Assembly (NCBI GenBank): GCA_003024985.2
Contig: PXIH01S0019095.1
DNA: 19,022 nucleotides
Reading direction: 5' to 3' (one strand)
From: Euperipatoides rowelli
Taxonomy: Eukaryota; Onychophora; Udeonychophora; Euonychophora; Peripatopsidae
Both the position numbers and the translations under genes were made by a program. Below, one piece after another: positions 9,261-18,455 of this stretch; the first letter of the stretch is position 1, and each line of letters begins with the position of its first letter. The notes below the pieces were generated by a model, which was not told the origin of the DNA, did no database searches, and saw nothing but the letters and a program-made list of their open reading frames with translations.

Positions 9261-10143
9261 ACTTTGGTTAATTCCAATCCTATTCCCAATTAGGAATCAC
9301 CAGAATTCTATCTGCCCATGACAAATTTCAAATCTGTTTAGATCTTTAAGATATACAATACATATCCCTGGAAAATTGGATATATTATTAATAATATTTC
9401 CTGTTTCATCTGTGTCAATCCCCATACAAATATTGATGGAGTGTTGCATATTCCTAGGCCATGCATATACAGAATATTCATGGAATCAATATCTAGGGTT
9501 TCAAACAATGTAAAATATTGGTGGTTACTTTTATTCTATGCTTTTTATATCCATAATAGAGTAGAATTTTATTTTTCCTATTATATCAAAAACAATCTTT
9601 AGTCTGTCATAGGTTAATGTTCTCTAAGTTTTATATTTTAAACTTGAATGTCCATTACATTCTTCTCATAGTACAATTTAATTTTAATTACTAAAAGATT
9701 TAGGCACTAAGACTATAGCCTAGAATGAAATATACGTAAATTCCAGTAGTTTTAACAACTACTGTGATGAAGTTTGTGTACATATGACTTTAAATGACAT
9801 ACTTTAAGATAATTTGGCTGTTAAGTTTTTAATGTTGATAATGTATTTTTGTTTTCAACTTTTGTTTTGTTCAATCATGACTTTCCCCTACAGATGACGC
9901 TTAAAATAAATCAAAAACTAAAAATATTCAGTGTTTTACTCGGGCTTTTCCACAGCAGCATAGCTTTCAGATTTGAAATTTGTTTAAATAAAGAAGCTAT
10001 CATAGTTTCCTGTGGCACAAATTTCAGAAAAAAATATTTTAAAATCAATTATCATTCTTTGCAACACATAACTTGTTTACTTGATCAAATATCCTAAGTT
10101 TTTATATGCTATACATACAAGTAAGGAAAATTATATTACTTAC

Positions 10144-10423
10144 TTAGTAACATAAATATAATGAATAATGTCAGCCTGTTCTTTCAAGCTGTCAGTTTCT
10201 TGTAGCATTTGAATTAATTCTTCTATTTCAACTTTTTCAAAGCTATGATGAGCTATAGGATAATGTGGCATATCAAAACATAGATTTGCATGAGCAGAAA
10301 GTGGTGGACTAGGAGTTGGTGTTACTGCAGGCGTAAGTACAGGTGTTGTTGCAGATGATTGCGAGATAGAAGATTGACGAGTAGATCCTCCATCAATAAA
10401 TCGAGAACGAAGTTTTAGTATTT
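10144..10423 (-). CDS. PHKA: phosphorylase b kinase regulatory subunit, 280-bp internal exon
   Basis: On the minus strand, TTTTTAATCTTAG precedes the exon and the donor GTAAGT follows at 10143-10138. The frame is open throughout: two bases completing a Glu codon, 92 codons, then two bases (AA) left for the next exon. It starts ILKLRSRFIDGG, passes through a Ser/Thr/Pro-rich stretch (STRQSSISQSS, then TPVLTPAVTPTPSPPLSAH), and ends EIEELIQMLQETDSLKEQAD and IIHYIYVT. The Q-A-D-I-x-x-x-x-Y-x-x-K-G block leading into W-N-x-E-L is characteristic of PHKA/PHKB as I remember them. The S/T/P-rich part resembles a disordered regulatory loop; TRQSS could be a basophilic kinase site, by inference. Codon use is unlike the surrounding DNA. 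The alpha-versus-beta choice is not certain. Confidence 0.8.
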
Positions 10424-11299
10424 CTAAGATTAAAAATAGAATTAAATAAATTGATATAAATTAAAAATATAAATAATCACTTTTAGAATTAATAATTTTA
10501 TACAAAACCGAGATAGAAAGCAAATATCATGCATTACAAAGATAGAGCTCTTGATAGCTGTCTGTCCATAAGTTTTTACCACAGCACTAATTTTGGATGC
10601 ATAAATCATACTACGGAGATTCAATAATAATAATGAATACAGTATAGTTAATTTTTAAATGCTCTATTTTTCTTAATTATATATTTTAGTATTATTTCCA
10701 AATTTTTTTAAATATTGTCTATGATATTAAAAACTTAAAAATTATCACAAAAAAAATATCAAAAATTGACCAGAAATAAAATCTAAATGCAAAAAGTATT
10801 GGGAGTTAAAAATATTTTAATAAATAGAATAATTATATTAATTGCAAGGATTTATTAATATGTACCGTATATATACTGTAGGCTATACACTTATACAGTA
10901 TACTACGGTACTTAAAAAAAAAAAGCTTCTGGAACTTTGATTTTGAAGATCCAATCAGACCATTAGTTTTTTTTTAGAAGCTATCAAGAACTTTAATTAT
11001 AAAGCTACTAATAAGAGCATCTTTCTTGAAACAAAAAAAAATTCATGATTATTTCTGGAAAAAAACCTACAAATAGATTAAAAATTAACTTTATATCCGA
11101 AAAAATTCATGATTATTTCTGGAAAAAAAACTACAAATAGATTAAAAATTAACTTTATATCCAGTTATCCCAAAAGCAAAAAAAGATAGCAGCAAGAGAG
11201 TATTTTTCTGCCATAGACATAAAAGCCACCATAATTTCTTAAAGTTTCTGGGTTATATTTGAAGAATTAGGAGCCAGGGAAAATTTCGGATTGACTTAC
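10424..11299 (-). other. PHKA: 876-bp PHKA intron
   Basis: Bounded on the minus strand by GTAAGT (11299-11294) and AG (10425-10424). It contains a 64-bp tandem duplication and A+T-rich sequence. A minus-strand open frame at 10624-10442 runs up to the exon but has no good acceptor and no recognisable similarity, and the flanking exons join in phase without it. I treat it as intronic. Confidence 0.7.
11037..11163. repeat. 64-bp tandem duplication
   Basis: The unit 11037-11100 is repeated at 11101-11163, almost base for base. Blocks such as AAAAATTCATGATTATTTCT and CTACAAATAGATTAAAAATT occur twice with a 64-bp period. Only one or two differences are visible, so the duplication is recent. Confidence 0.9.
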
Positions 11300-11344
11300 C
11301 CTCAGATTCTATAGGGAGCAATGAGGGTGAAGATAATGCAATTC
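11300..11344 (-). CDS. PHKA: phosphorylase b kinase regulatory subunit, 45-bp microexon
   Basis: On the minus strand, TTTCAATATTTTAG is followed by 45 nt and then the donor GTAAGT (11299-11294). Two bases (GA) complete a preceding codon, then 14 codons encode IALSSPSLLPIESE, and one base (G) is left. That G plus the AA opening the 280-bp exon makes a Glu codon, giving PIESEEILKLRSRF. Of the three frames, only this one is open, and it joins in phase, which is strong support for so short an exon. The exon before it must end with one base of a codon. I could not find it in the window. Confidence 0.7.
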
Positions 11345-11925
11345 CTAAAATATTGAAATTATAAAAATAAAAGAATAATGAAAATGGGAAATTAAAAAAT
11401 GAAAAGGTACCTTATACAAGTGAAATAACCCAACAAAAAATTAAATACAATTAATAATCTCATTTTAAACCAGTTATCTAGAAATCAGCTTTAAAGGCAT
11501 TGTAAAAAAAAAAAAAAAATCTGCACTATGGATCCGGTGACGAAGTATAATGATGGAAAAGAAGTATGTGTTTTAAACAGTGTCATATAAAATATATAAT
11601 GAGCTCACTCTTGGTCAATTATAGTCCATGTAGGAATTTCAAAGCTATTTTGAGCATTTGAACTTCAAAGTTTAATAAAAATTAAATCCTTTTTGATTTA
11701 AAAAGTTGTTTTTTCAATTCATATTACCTTGTCATTCTAAATTAATGATGTAAAATTGAAAAGATTAAATACAAATTCAGTTATAATATATCATTCTACC
11801 ACATGTTGTGGAAACCTGCATCATAAGCTCACACTTACTGTAAATCCCTAACTTACTTACAATATGGTATGGTAAAGTAACTAGCCAGTGGGCAACAATA
11901 ACTCCATTTATATTATATTTCTTAA
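11345..11925. other. intronic A+T-rich DNA
   Basis: This stretch begins with the acceptor of the 45-bp exon (AG at 11345-11346, minus strand). It holds a long A run (about 11504-11519) and no recognisable coding or repeat structure. Confidence 0.5.
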
Positions 11926-13422
11926 AGGTGACACACAATGGATTTTGACTTTTTTTTTATCATATATTTTGAAAGATAACTTAAAAAAAATAATTTCACT
12001 TGTTAAAAAAATTAAAATTTAAATATGAAATTTAAAAATAAAATTGTCTCGGCACAATAATACATTTTACATGACGTCACCTGAAATTTTTGGCTACATA
12101 CTGTATGTTAATTTTCTCATAGAGACATAGAATCAGCAATGTGCCAAGCGTTCGTTTTTTCATTTTAATTAATTAGCATATACAGTACATAAAATGAATC
12201 CGAAAATATCTGATGGTTTGAACAATGGGCAAACTTGTGGGTACAAATAAGTCAAAACTTGTTTTTGTTTTTAAGATATCTTTCAAATTGAACCGAAAAT
12301 TCTATGAAACACAGTATCAAATCTTTTTTTTTTAAAAAAGATCAAGATTTATTTCTCTTATAAGTAATCATGGAGTGTTGACAACAGAGTCTAAAAAATG
12401 GACTAAAATTATTAGAAAAATTACTTTGCAATTTAGAAATATTTAAAATAAAAATTTTAGTATGATTATATACTTTTATTTTCACCTAATTTACATAACA
12501 TTTTGATATGGTAATTTAAAAATGTGAAAAGGTCTATAATTATGGACATCTTAAATAAATCATATCTACATATTAATATTATTATAATAAAGTAATAATA
12601 AAGATTAGGACCTTTATTGATTATATTATTGCCATTCCAAAGACAAAACTTCAAGATCTCAATTTTTTTTTTTAATTTGTTGATTATTGCTACAGAAATA
12701 AAAATCTACCACACTGAGAATACATTTGCACATCTGAGATTGTAGTTTTGATTAATCAAAGAAATAAAGTCAATTAGTTGGTTGGATTTAACTTGATTGA
12801 ATGAAAGTATTCATCATTTTATTCTTTAAAATTAATTAAATTGGAGATTCCTTTGGCAAGATAGACTTTTGACATTTCTGAAATAGAACAATAATTTATT
12901 TCATGATACAAGTAAGCCATACTAGTAAGCTATATATACCGGTACTGTATAAATATATATAATATTTAATGAAGTATATTAAAAGGCTGCAATTCCTTTT
13001 TTTTTAAATACGACATTTTTTTTATTTGTTGATTGTCAGAAGAAAGCAACAGTTCATTATTATCATAGAACTTAGAACATTCCAGCTTATGATGTAATAA
13101 CATCAGATTTTTTTTTGATTCAGCTTTCAGAGCATGCTCCATACTCTTGATACTCAGATAAAATTAATATACATATCTAGCAAGCTTGAAAGAAATGGCA
13201 ACATTGACATCATATCTACAGTAATTTAAACAGTGATAAAGTGGCAATTAATAATATCTCCTTTAAAGGAAGAGAAGTTAGCCTATAAAATGAGTTTTGA
13301 TTAATATTATTCTAAATAACTTTTTATTATTATTTGTTTTTAACAAATTGAATCATTTTTTTTAATCATTACCTTTCAAAACAAATGATAAATAAAATGT
13401 TTAAATCCTGTATGTGTCACCT
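11926..13422. mobile_element. Kolobok-like non-autonomous DNA transposon
   Basis: The left end reads AGGTGACACACAATGGATTT after a TTAA (11922-11925). The right end, reverse-complemented, reads AGGTGACACATACAGGATTT and abuts TTCA (13423-13426), possibly a mutated TTAA. Seventeen of 20 terminal bases match, and AGG-starting tips on TTAA sites are typical of the Kolobok superfamily. An internal inverted repeat (TTTGAAAGATAACTTAAAA near 11968 and its near-complement near 12272) and a TGACGTCA at 12072-12079 are also present. No transposase is visible over 1.5 kb. The family is inferred from the tips only. piggyBac also uses TTAA but usually has C-starting tips. Confidence 0.6.
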
Positions 13423-14327
13423 TTCAGTGCTACTGTGATATGTAGCAATACTTAGATACGGTGCTTTTAAAGTGCTAGCCAGAAACTATCTCACATTTGT
13501 AACAAACATTGGACATCTATCGTAAGAGAATAGTCTACTTACTGTAAATATAAAACTCTGGCAATTAAATATTGATTTACAGTATATTTCTACTTGTTGT
13601 TTAAATAATACAGGTATATCCGATACAATTGTCTTCTGACATTAAGCTACTACTATGTTAAGGATTGTTATTATTGTTATAATAAGGTGATTCCAGACAA
13701 AATATTCAAATTTCAGAATGGTTGCTTGACCATTTTATTATTATTCCCACTTTAGTTAGTACAATTAGTGAGTAGACCGAGCTAGAAATATATTTCTAGC
13801 TCGTTGGAGTATACCAAATAATTTAGTTTTTTTTTAAGCTGCCGCCATTTTGAATCTTTAAGTAGGCTATAATGAATAACTAAACAAATTTTTTCTCCCT
13901 GAAGTTTAAAAAAAGATGCCTGTTGTATGTAGCTTTTGATTTAACCAGACTGAAATGGACTTAAGTAAATACGATTTGTAAAATCGCCATCTTTATGTAG
14001 CTGTGACTCAGCAGAGACTGAAAACCAGAAATGGAAAAAAAAATTTCTGCCCAACTATGGGAAGTTAGATTCAAGCCCCTCAAGAAAAATAATAATAATA
14101 ACTTTGTTTAACCCTAAAGTTGCTGAATTCTCAAAAATTACATACCATATTTAAAGGAATCAAGGTCAAATATATTGAAAGGGGAACCTGACAAAAATAT
14201 TTTAAATTTTTGTGTACCCTCACCTATTGATAACCTAACAATGGTATTTCATTTTGTGTTTCAGCCTGGTTTCAGAATTATGAGTATGGCAAGAGTGTTT
14301 AGTAAATATTAAACACACTTGCAACAA
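13423..14327. other. non-coding DNA between two transposons
   Basis: No coding region is recognisable. It contains a 26-bp perfect palindrome (13778-13803) and, near 13840, GCCGCCATTTTGAA, whose complement resembles a YY1 site (AAAATGGCGGC). The YY1 resemblance is only a motif match. Confidence 0.5.
13778..13803. repeat. 26-bp perfect palindrome
   Basis: CGAGCTAGAAATA at 13778-13790 is followed immediately by its exact reverse complement, TATTTCTAGCTCG. There is no spacer and no mismatch. It could extrude as a cruciform or mark a rearrangement. No function is shown. Confidence 0.9.
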
Positions 14328-14346
14328 TTAACACTTTCACTGTGGA

Positions 14347-14403
14347 TGACTCGGATCCGAGTCAGCATGAACTGTCACAATATGTTGACTCGAATCCGAG
14401 TCA
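14347..14403. repeat. paired 18-bp palindromes, element B, left end
   Basis: TGACTCGGATCCGAGTCA (14347-14364) is a perfect palindrome. TGACTCGAATCCGAGTCA (14386-14403) differs by one base. The first lies exactly 15 bp from the element tip, and the two start 39 bp apart. Confidence 0.85.
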
Positions 14404-14750
14404 TTTGTGTTACAAGTTTCAAAATGTAAATATGAATTGGGCACAGTGTTAAGCATTTGTTTATTATTTAGGCACATAAAATAGGAAATAAAAAAACATA
14501 TTTCTGCATCGTTTGAAATTTTCTTTAGTTTTGGGGTCACATTGATTATTTTCAAGATCTATCAAGCGATTCTGAAATTTTGAATTTCACGAAGCCTAAT
14601 TAAATTATAAAACATTTCGGAATAAACTTATACAATTTTCAAATCAAAATTTAATGCAGATTTCAAAAATCAAAACCAAATAATTTTAACTCCAATGAAT
14701 GAGAAACAGCAATGGAAAATGTAAGATGAACTGGCTTTTCTTTTTTTTTT

Positions 14751-15365
14751 TATAGCCGACATTTATAAAATAAAATTTAAAAAAAAACTGTTAGCCGGAT
14801 ATAATTATTGTTTGGAAATTTAAATTCCTGATAAAAAATAGAAAAAAAAAATACTATTTCAGTTTTTTTTTATCTGTTCTAGATTTTGAAATATTTAACT
14901 TAGTGTCTTATTTGCACATACAGCAAATATGAGTGTATAATGATATCTGTTTTATGCCGGCATTTAGAAAAAAATAATTAAAAAAAAATCTGTTAGTTGG
15001 ATATCATTTCTTTTTACATATTTTAATTCCTTATAAAAAATAGAACAAATAATATTTCAGGTTTTTTTTCATCTGTTCTAGATTTTCAAATATTTAGCAT
15101 TTTCAAATATTTGGTCATTTGAGTTCAAAAATCTACATTTATGTAATGATAATTTGTTGTAGGCCTATGCCAACATTTAGAGAAAAAAAATAAAACAAAA
15201 AAAAATCTATTTGTTGGATACAATTGCTATATACAAATTAAAATACCTGGTAATAGAAATAAAATTACTATTTCAGTTTTTTTTATCTGTTATAGATTTT
15301 CAATTATTTAATATAATAATGTCTTATGGGTATACAGTAAATATGAGCTTCAAAATTCATTTGCC
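14751..15365. repeat. three tandem copies of a unit of about 200-210 bp inside element B
   Basis: Anchors recur at 14755 (GCCGACATTTATAAAA), 14956 (GCCGGCATTTAGAAAA) and 15169 (GCCAACATTTAGAGAAA), giving periods of 201 and 213 bp. Each copy then carries a T/A-rich segment with CTGTTAG or TTGTTGG and GGATA, a TATTTCAG block, TATCTGTTCTAGATTTT and a GTAAATATGAG-type block. The copies are well diverged, so the array is old. Confidence 0.8.
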
Positions 15366-15470
15366 ATTCTGTTGTAAGCTATTTACTACTTTATTTTGCA
15401 TTTATTTTTATCAAATAAACTTGAGGGCTTTCATTGAGAAGTTTTTGTTATAGTATTTTATACAAATGTG

Positions 15471-15544
15471 TGACTCGAATCTGAGTCACTCTGCACACAG
15501 TAAAAGAAAGTTTAGCAAAATGTGGCTGACTCAGATCTGAGAAG
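15471..15544. repeat. paired 18-bp palindromes, element B, right end
   Basis: TGACTCGAATCTGAGTCA (15471-15488) and TGACTCAGATCTGAGAAG (15527-15544, right arm decayed) start 56 bp apart. The outer copy ends 120 bp before the tip at 15664. The 56-bp spacing is identical to that of the distal pair in element A. Confidence 0.8.
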
Positions 15545-15781
15545 CAGCCTAAAAACCACACCAAATTGCATAATAATTACTATAAAGTTATCATAATATC
15601 TAAATACTATTTTGCATATAGGATGAGTATTGCAAATATCTGATATCATCCCGCAGTGAATGTGTTAATGAGATGCTTTTAGGATGTTATTGGCAAATGT
15701 TAAATAGATTAAAAACATTCTAAAAACAATAATTAGATTTTACTTTAAAAATGATATTGTGTGCTTATCTTATTGGTCAGT

Positions 15782-15916
15782 CTATGGATAGATAATTACT
15801 AGGATTTTAGTATAGATGCAGTGAGCTGGGTTAGGGTAAGGTTTAGAGATGGCACATCCACAGTTAGCTTCACGTTTACGATTCCAGGCTTTTCTGTAAT
15901 AGACAAGCTTTGATTC
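15782..15916 (-). other. possible exon, unrecognised
   Basis: On the minus strand, TTTCTAACTTAG is followed by a 44-codon open frame ending in TAG (15784-15782). It encodes KLVYYRKAWNRKREANCGC and then AISKPYPNPAHC, a composition rich in Lys, Arg, Cys and Trp that is unusual for random A+T-rich DNA. It would read as a terminal exon if real. I do not recognise the protein, and no joining phase with the PHKA exons can be shown. The segment overlaps a degenerate GGGTTAGGGTAAGG stretch, so it may be spurious. Confidence 0.2.
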
Positions 15917-16027
15917 CTAAGTTAGAAATATAAGTGGTGGTATTGTCTATTAGGATTTCCATTTTCTTGGAATCAGTAAGTTAGATTCAATATGGTTTAA
16001 TATAATTTAACATAATATTTGCAAATA

Positions 16028-16314
16028 CATTAATCCCTCAGTTTACACTAAGAATGTGTTCCACAGTGATCTCATGTAAATCAAAATTTGTGTAAATACA
16101 GTAGATGCTAATACCTTGATTGTTAAGCAGTAAATTATAATTCATTTAAAATTCTTTTAAGTGCACATTAATTGTACATTTGGCATCCCAGGATTATGTA
16201 ACTCGCGCAAAGCCTTTTGGGATTTGTATAACTGAGATAATTGTTAAAATTATTATATCTGACTTTTTCATCAATTTGTGTATCATTGAAACCATGTAAA
16301 TTTGGGAATTACTG
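16028..16314. mobile_element. Tc1/mariner (pogo-type) MITE, 287 bp
   Basis: The left end reads CATTAATCCCTCAGTTTACA. The right end, reverse-complemented, reads CAGTAATTCCCAAATTTACA. Both are flanked by TA (16026-16027 and 16315-16316), the target duplication of Tc1/mariner elements. Tips of the type CAGTAATTCC(T)C are familiar from pogo/Tigger-like families. GTGTTCCA and ATGTAAATCAAAATTTGTGTAA just inside the left end echo the usual subterminal organisation. There is no coding capacity. Confidence 0.65.
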
Positions 16315-16589
16315 TAGCCTATATGTTTTACAACAATTATGATTTATAGATGTATTGATTGATTTACACTGCAGATATATTTGTATTTCAGAATGGCAAT
16401 TTCTAGCTAGCTAATTATTGATAATAATGTTCGAGTTTATGCTTGCCAAAGTTTGTATATATGATGGCTTCAGCTAATTATATTTTAGCCCTTGTAACTC
16501 GAGGTTGAATCTTTAGTTTTTTAACCTCGGGGAGTGGGTAGGCTGTACATAGAAACAATAAATTATAATGGTTGTCTAGCTATTGGCTT

Positions 16590-16680
16590 GGCTAGATAGC
16601 TTATATGATGAGCGTTGACAAGCGAGACCGAAGTGTGAATCTCTGGGTCAGAGCCCTGATCAACTGATTCTCCTGGCTTT
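16590..16680 (+). mobile_element. possible tRNA-derived SINE head
   Basis: TAGCTTATATGATGAGCGTTGA resembles a tRNA A box with its following GAGCG. About 40 bases on, GTGTGAATCTC resembles a degenerate B box (GGTTCGAATCC), and GGGTCAGAGCCC follows. Order and spacing suit a pol III SINE promoter, but no tail or target duplication was found, so this is tentative. Confidence 0.3.
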
Positions 16681-17865
16681 TATATCAGCTGGTCGGATTC
16701 TCAAGACAGTGGCAAGTTAATTTGCATATTCAACAGTCCAATCACTTTCGATGCAGTTATATGTAGGTTGGAATGATGTTTGTAGATCAGATTGAATGGA
16801 GTTTTTGATAGTTTGCAGAGCAGCTAGAAGTAATATTGTTTGAAACGTTAATTTGGAAATGTTTATTTTCAAATGTTCTTTTTATTTTGCAGAATTTAAA
16901 CTTTGGTAAGCAATGACAACTTTGGTAAGCATTTAGTTTATACATTGGTAATCAATTAGATTTTATATGAAGTAGAGTATTTGCCATTCTTATAATTTAT
17001 TGTTCAGTGTCAATCAGTAGGCTACCTCCTAAACGTTTACAAGAGTTTATTATTTATTTAACAGTTGCTTTGAAAATATCTTCAATGTATATTTATTACC
17101 ATATAATATTTTATAATTGTACTGTATTATAGAATAGATAATTTTAGCTTTACAAATACATTAAAATTGGTAATGGAATAAATACAGCTTGTTTTATATT
17201 GATAATAGAATGTTTCTATTTTTATTTTAATCATGAATATACACTAATCATTATATTCATAATTAAACTGTGCATTTGTTATTTATCTTTTGACATTTGC
17301 TTGTCAAATTTACTACACATTATATGGCTGTTTATTATAACCTCTAGTGACCACATGTGATGGACTACATTTGACTCATTTATTGGGACCACGGTTAGCA
17401 CTGTTACATTCCCCACCCCCACCCGCTTGTTTGTAATAGTCTTTTTTTTAAAAAAAAAAAAAGCATTTCATAAGAATTAGGAAAGCTAGAAATTTGTTTG
17501 TGAAATCTTTAATTTCTATGTTTATTAAAAATAATTAAAATTTTAGGGTATGGTAATTATTTAAATTTCTGTCACACTAATCACAATGTACATAAAAAAA
17601 AAATTTGGTTTGGTAAAAGAGAGAATTTTTTATTCTAAACAACAAAATTAATGCATATATTTAATAAATGGTACGGTATTCCAAAAATTAAATTATTAAT
17701 TATTCTCCAATTTTTTGTTTCAGGTGTTTCAACACAAAGCTAATGTATAATGGACTACTGCACACAGGCAGATTTACTTTTATCAGTTAAATTCACCAAA
17801 GAAAAAAAAAATTAAAAGAAATTAAATTTTCTTTATTTTAAATAACTGTCTGTATATTACTCAAC
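16681..17865. other. non-coding A+T-rich DNA
   Basis: I see no gene. Small items are a doubled AACTTTGGTAAGCA (about 16900 and 16919), a C-rich patch near 17410 and a T8A13 run near 17441-17462. The plus strand has TTTTTATTTTGCAG and GGTAAGC close together near 16885-16915, but the implied 13-nt exon is not credible alone. Confidence 0.5.
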
Positions 17866-17955
17866 ATAGTATTTCTTAACCGGTGGGTCATTTCCCCATG
17901 GGGGAGGGGGGATGCCATTATATGGGGTGGTCACCGGGGGTTTTAATGAAGTTTT
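17866..17955 (+). mobile_element. hAT/Charlie-like terminal region
   Basis: CATAGTATTTCTTAACCGG, then TGGGTCATTTCCCCATGGGG and GGTGGTCACCGGGGG, resembles the start of Charlie-type hAT elements, whose tips run CAGTG-like, T-T-C-T-T-A-A-C-C, G-G-G-T-C and a C4/G-rich inverted patch. This G-rich block stands out sharply from its flanks. I could not find the matching other end or an 8-bp duplication, so it may be truncated. Confidence 0.5.
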
Positions 17956-18226
17956 ATTATTATTTTCAAATAACTTTTTTTTTACTGAAAATTTGGATAG
18001 TGAATTCTTGATTTTAAAATAGCAGTCATGTTAACAATCAAACTGGGCTGCACTTAAATAATTAATATAACTCCACCATTAATGCACCTGAACACTTGAA
18101 ATTATAAATGATAATTTTTATAGCCATAAAACGTGGATAAAGATTTCATTAAAAATAATCCAATATATTAACATCATTCACAAACCAACATTTTTTAAAT
18201 GTTTCACTATTCATATATTGTTTTTC

Positions 18227-18255
18227 AAAATGAAATGAAATTACCATTTCATTTT
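18227..18255. repeat. 11-bp perfect inverted repeat
   Basis: AAAATGAAATG (18227-18237) and CATTTCATTTT (18245-18255) pair perfectly around a 7-base loop. It is probably a minor hairpin in low-complexity DNA. Confidence 0.6.
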
Positions 18256-18355
18256 TTAACAAACCGATTTATATTCAAATCAACACCCTGGAAGACAAAC
18301 TTATTTCTATGCTTCCAAACTGCAAACAAAAATTAAAATAATCTCTTTGCCAACA

Positions 18356-18455
18356 CTTTATTCCTTACAATAGAAATACAAATATCTTCTACACTGTTAT
18401 CAATTAAAAGACAACAGTGTAGAAGCTATTTTTATTTCTATTGTAAGAAATAAGG
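18356..18455. repeat. strong hairpin, 38-43 bp arms, 14-base loop
   Basis: The arms 18361-18398 and 18413-18450 pair at 35 of 38 positions, with single mismatches at 18363/18448, 18379/18432 and 18385/18426. The loop is ATCAATTAAAAGAC. Pairing continues outward for five more positions (18356-18360 with 18451-18455), including one G-T wobble. The overall size of about 100 nt with isolated mismatches is like an animal pre-miRNA, but MITE ends also form such structures. No expression evidence can be seen. Confidence 0.85.

Larger units (their letters stand above)
2230..10143 (-). other. PHKA: 7.9-kb PHKA intron loaded with transposons
   Basis: On the minus strand the intron starts GTAAGT (10143-10138) and ends with a T-rich tract and AG (2230-2231). 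It separates two exons whose codon is split two bases and one base. It contains the acidic minisatellite, an unidentified coding remnant on the opposite strand, a Gypsy pol remnant, a piggyBac copy and a hAT copy. Stretches 2230-3430 and 4861-5860 are A+T-rich with homopolymer runs and show nothing else I can support. About 9261-9850 may contain further decayed Gypsy pol on the minus strand, but I cannot name its domains. The 5869-6057 minus-strand open frame is unrecognised. Confidence 0.75.
14328..15668 (+). mobile_element. piggyBac-like non-coding element (element B)
   Basis: TTAA stands at 14328-14331 and 15665-15668. The element, 14332-15664 (1333 bp), begins CACTTTCACTGTGGATGA. Its other tip, reverse-complemented, is CACATTCACTGCGGGATGA, an imperfect inverted repeat of about 18 bp. 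Two 18-bp palindromes sit near each end, arranged as in element A. The interior has no transposase; it holds three tandem copies of a unit of about 200 bp. I call it piggyBac-like from the TTAA target, the CAC tip shared with element A and the shared layout of palindromes. Orientation is set by analogy with A. Confidence 0.78.

Noticed and set aside
10442-10624. Minus-strand open frame directly upstream of the 280-bp exon
   Set aside because: It has no plausible acceptor, and the 45-bp and 280-bp exons already join in perfect phase without it.
12072-12079. TGACGTCA, a perfect CRE site
   Set aside because: An isolated 8-bp match inside a transposon, with no promoter context.
12840-12890. Minus-strand acceptor-like TTGTTCTATTTCAG followed by a short frame (MSKVYLAKGISNL)
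   Set aside because: No donor follows, and it lies inside the Kolobok-like element.
13905-14060. Plus-strand MPVVCSF start resembling a THAP-domain N-terminus
   Set aside because: It stops after seven codons, and the later Cys/His and C-terminal THAP residues are not visible.
14337-14555. Minus-strand 72-residue open frame at the left end of element B
   Set aside because: It runs across the terminal repeat and both palindromes and has no transposase motif. It is chance coding in a non-autonomous element.
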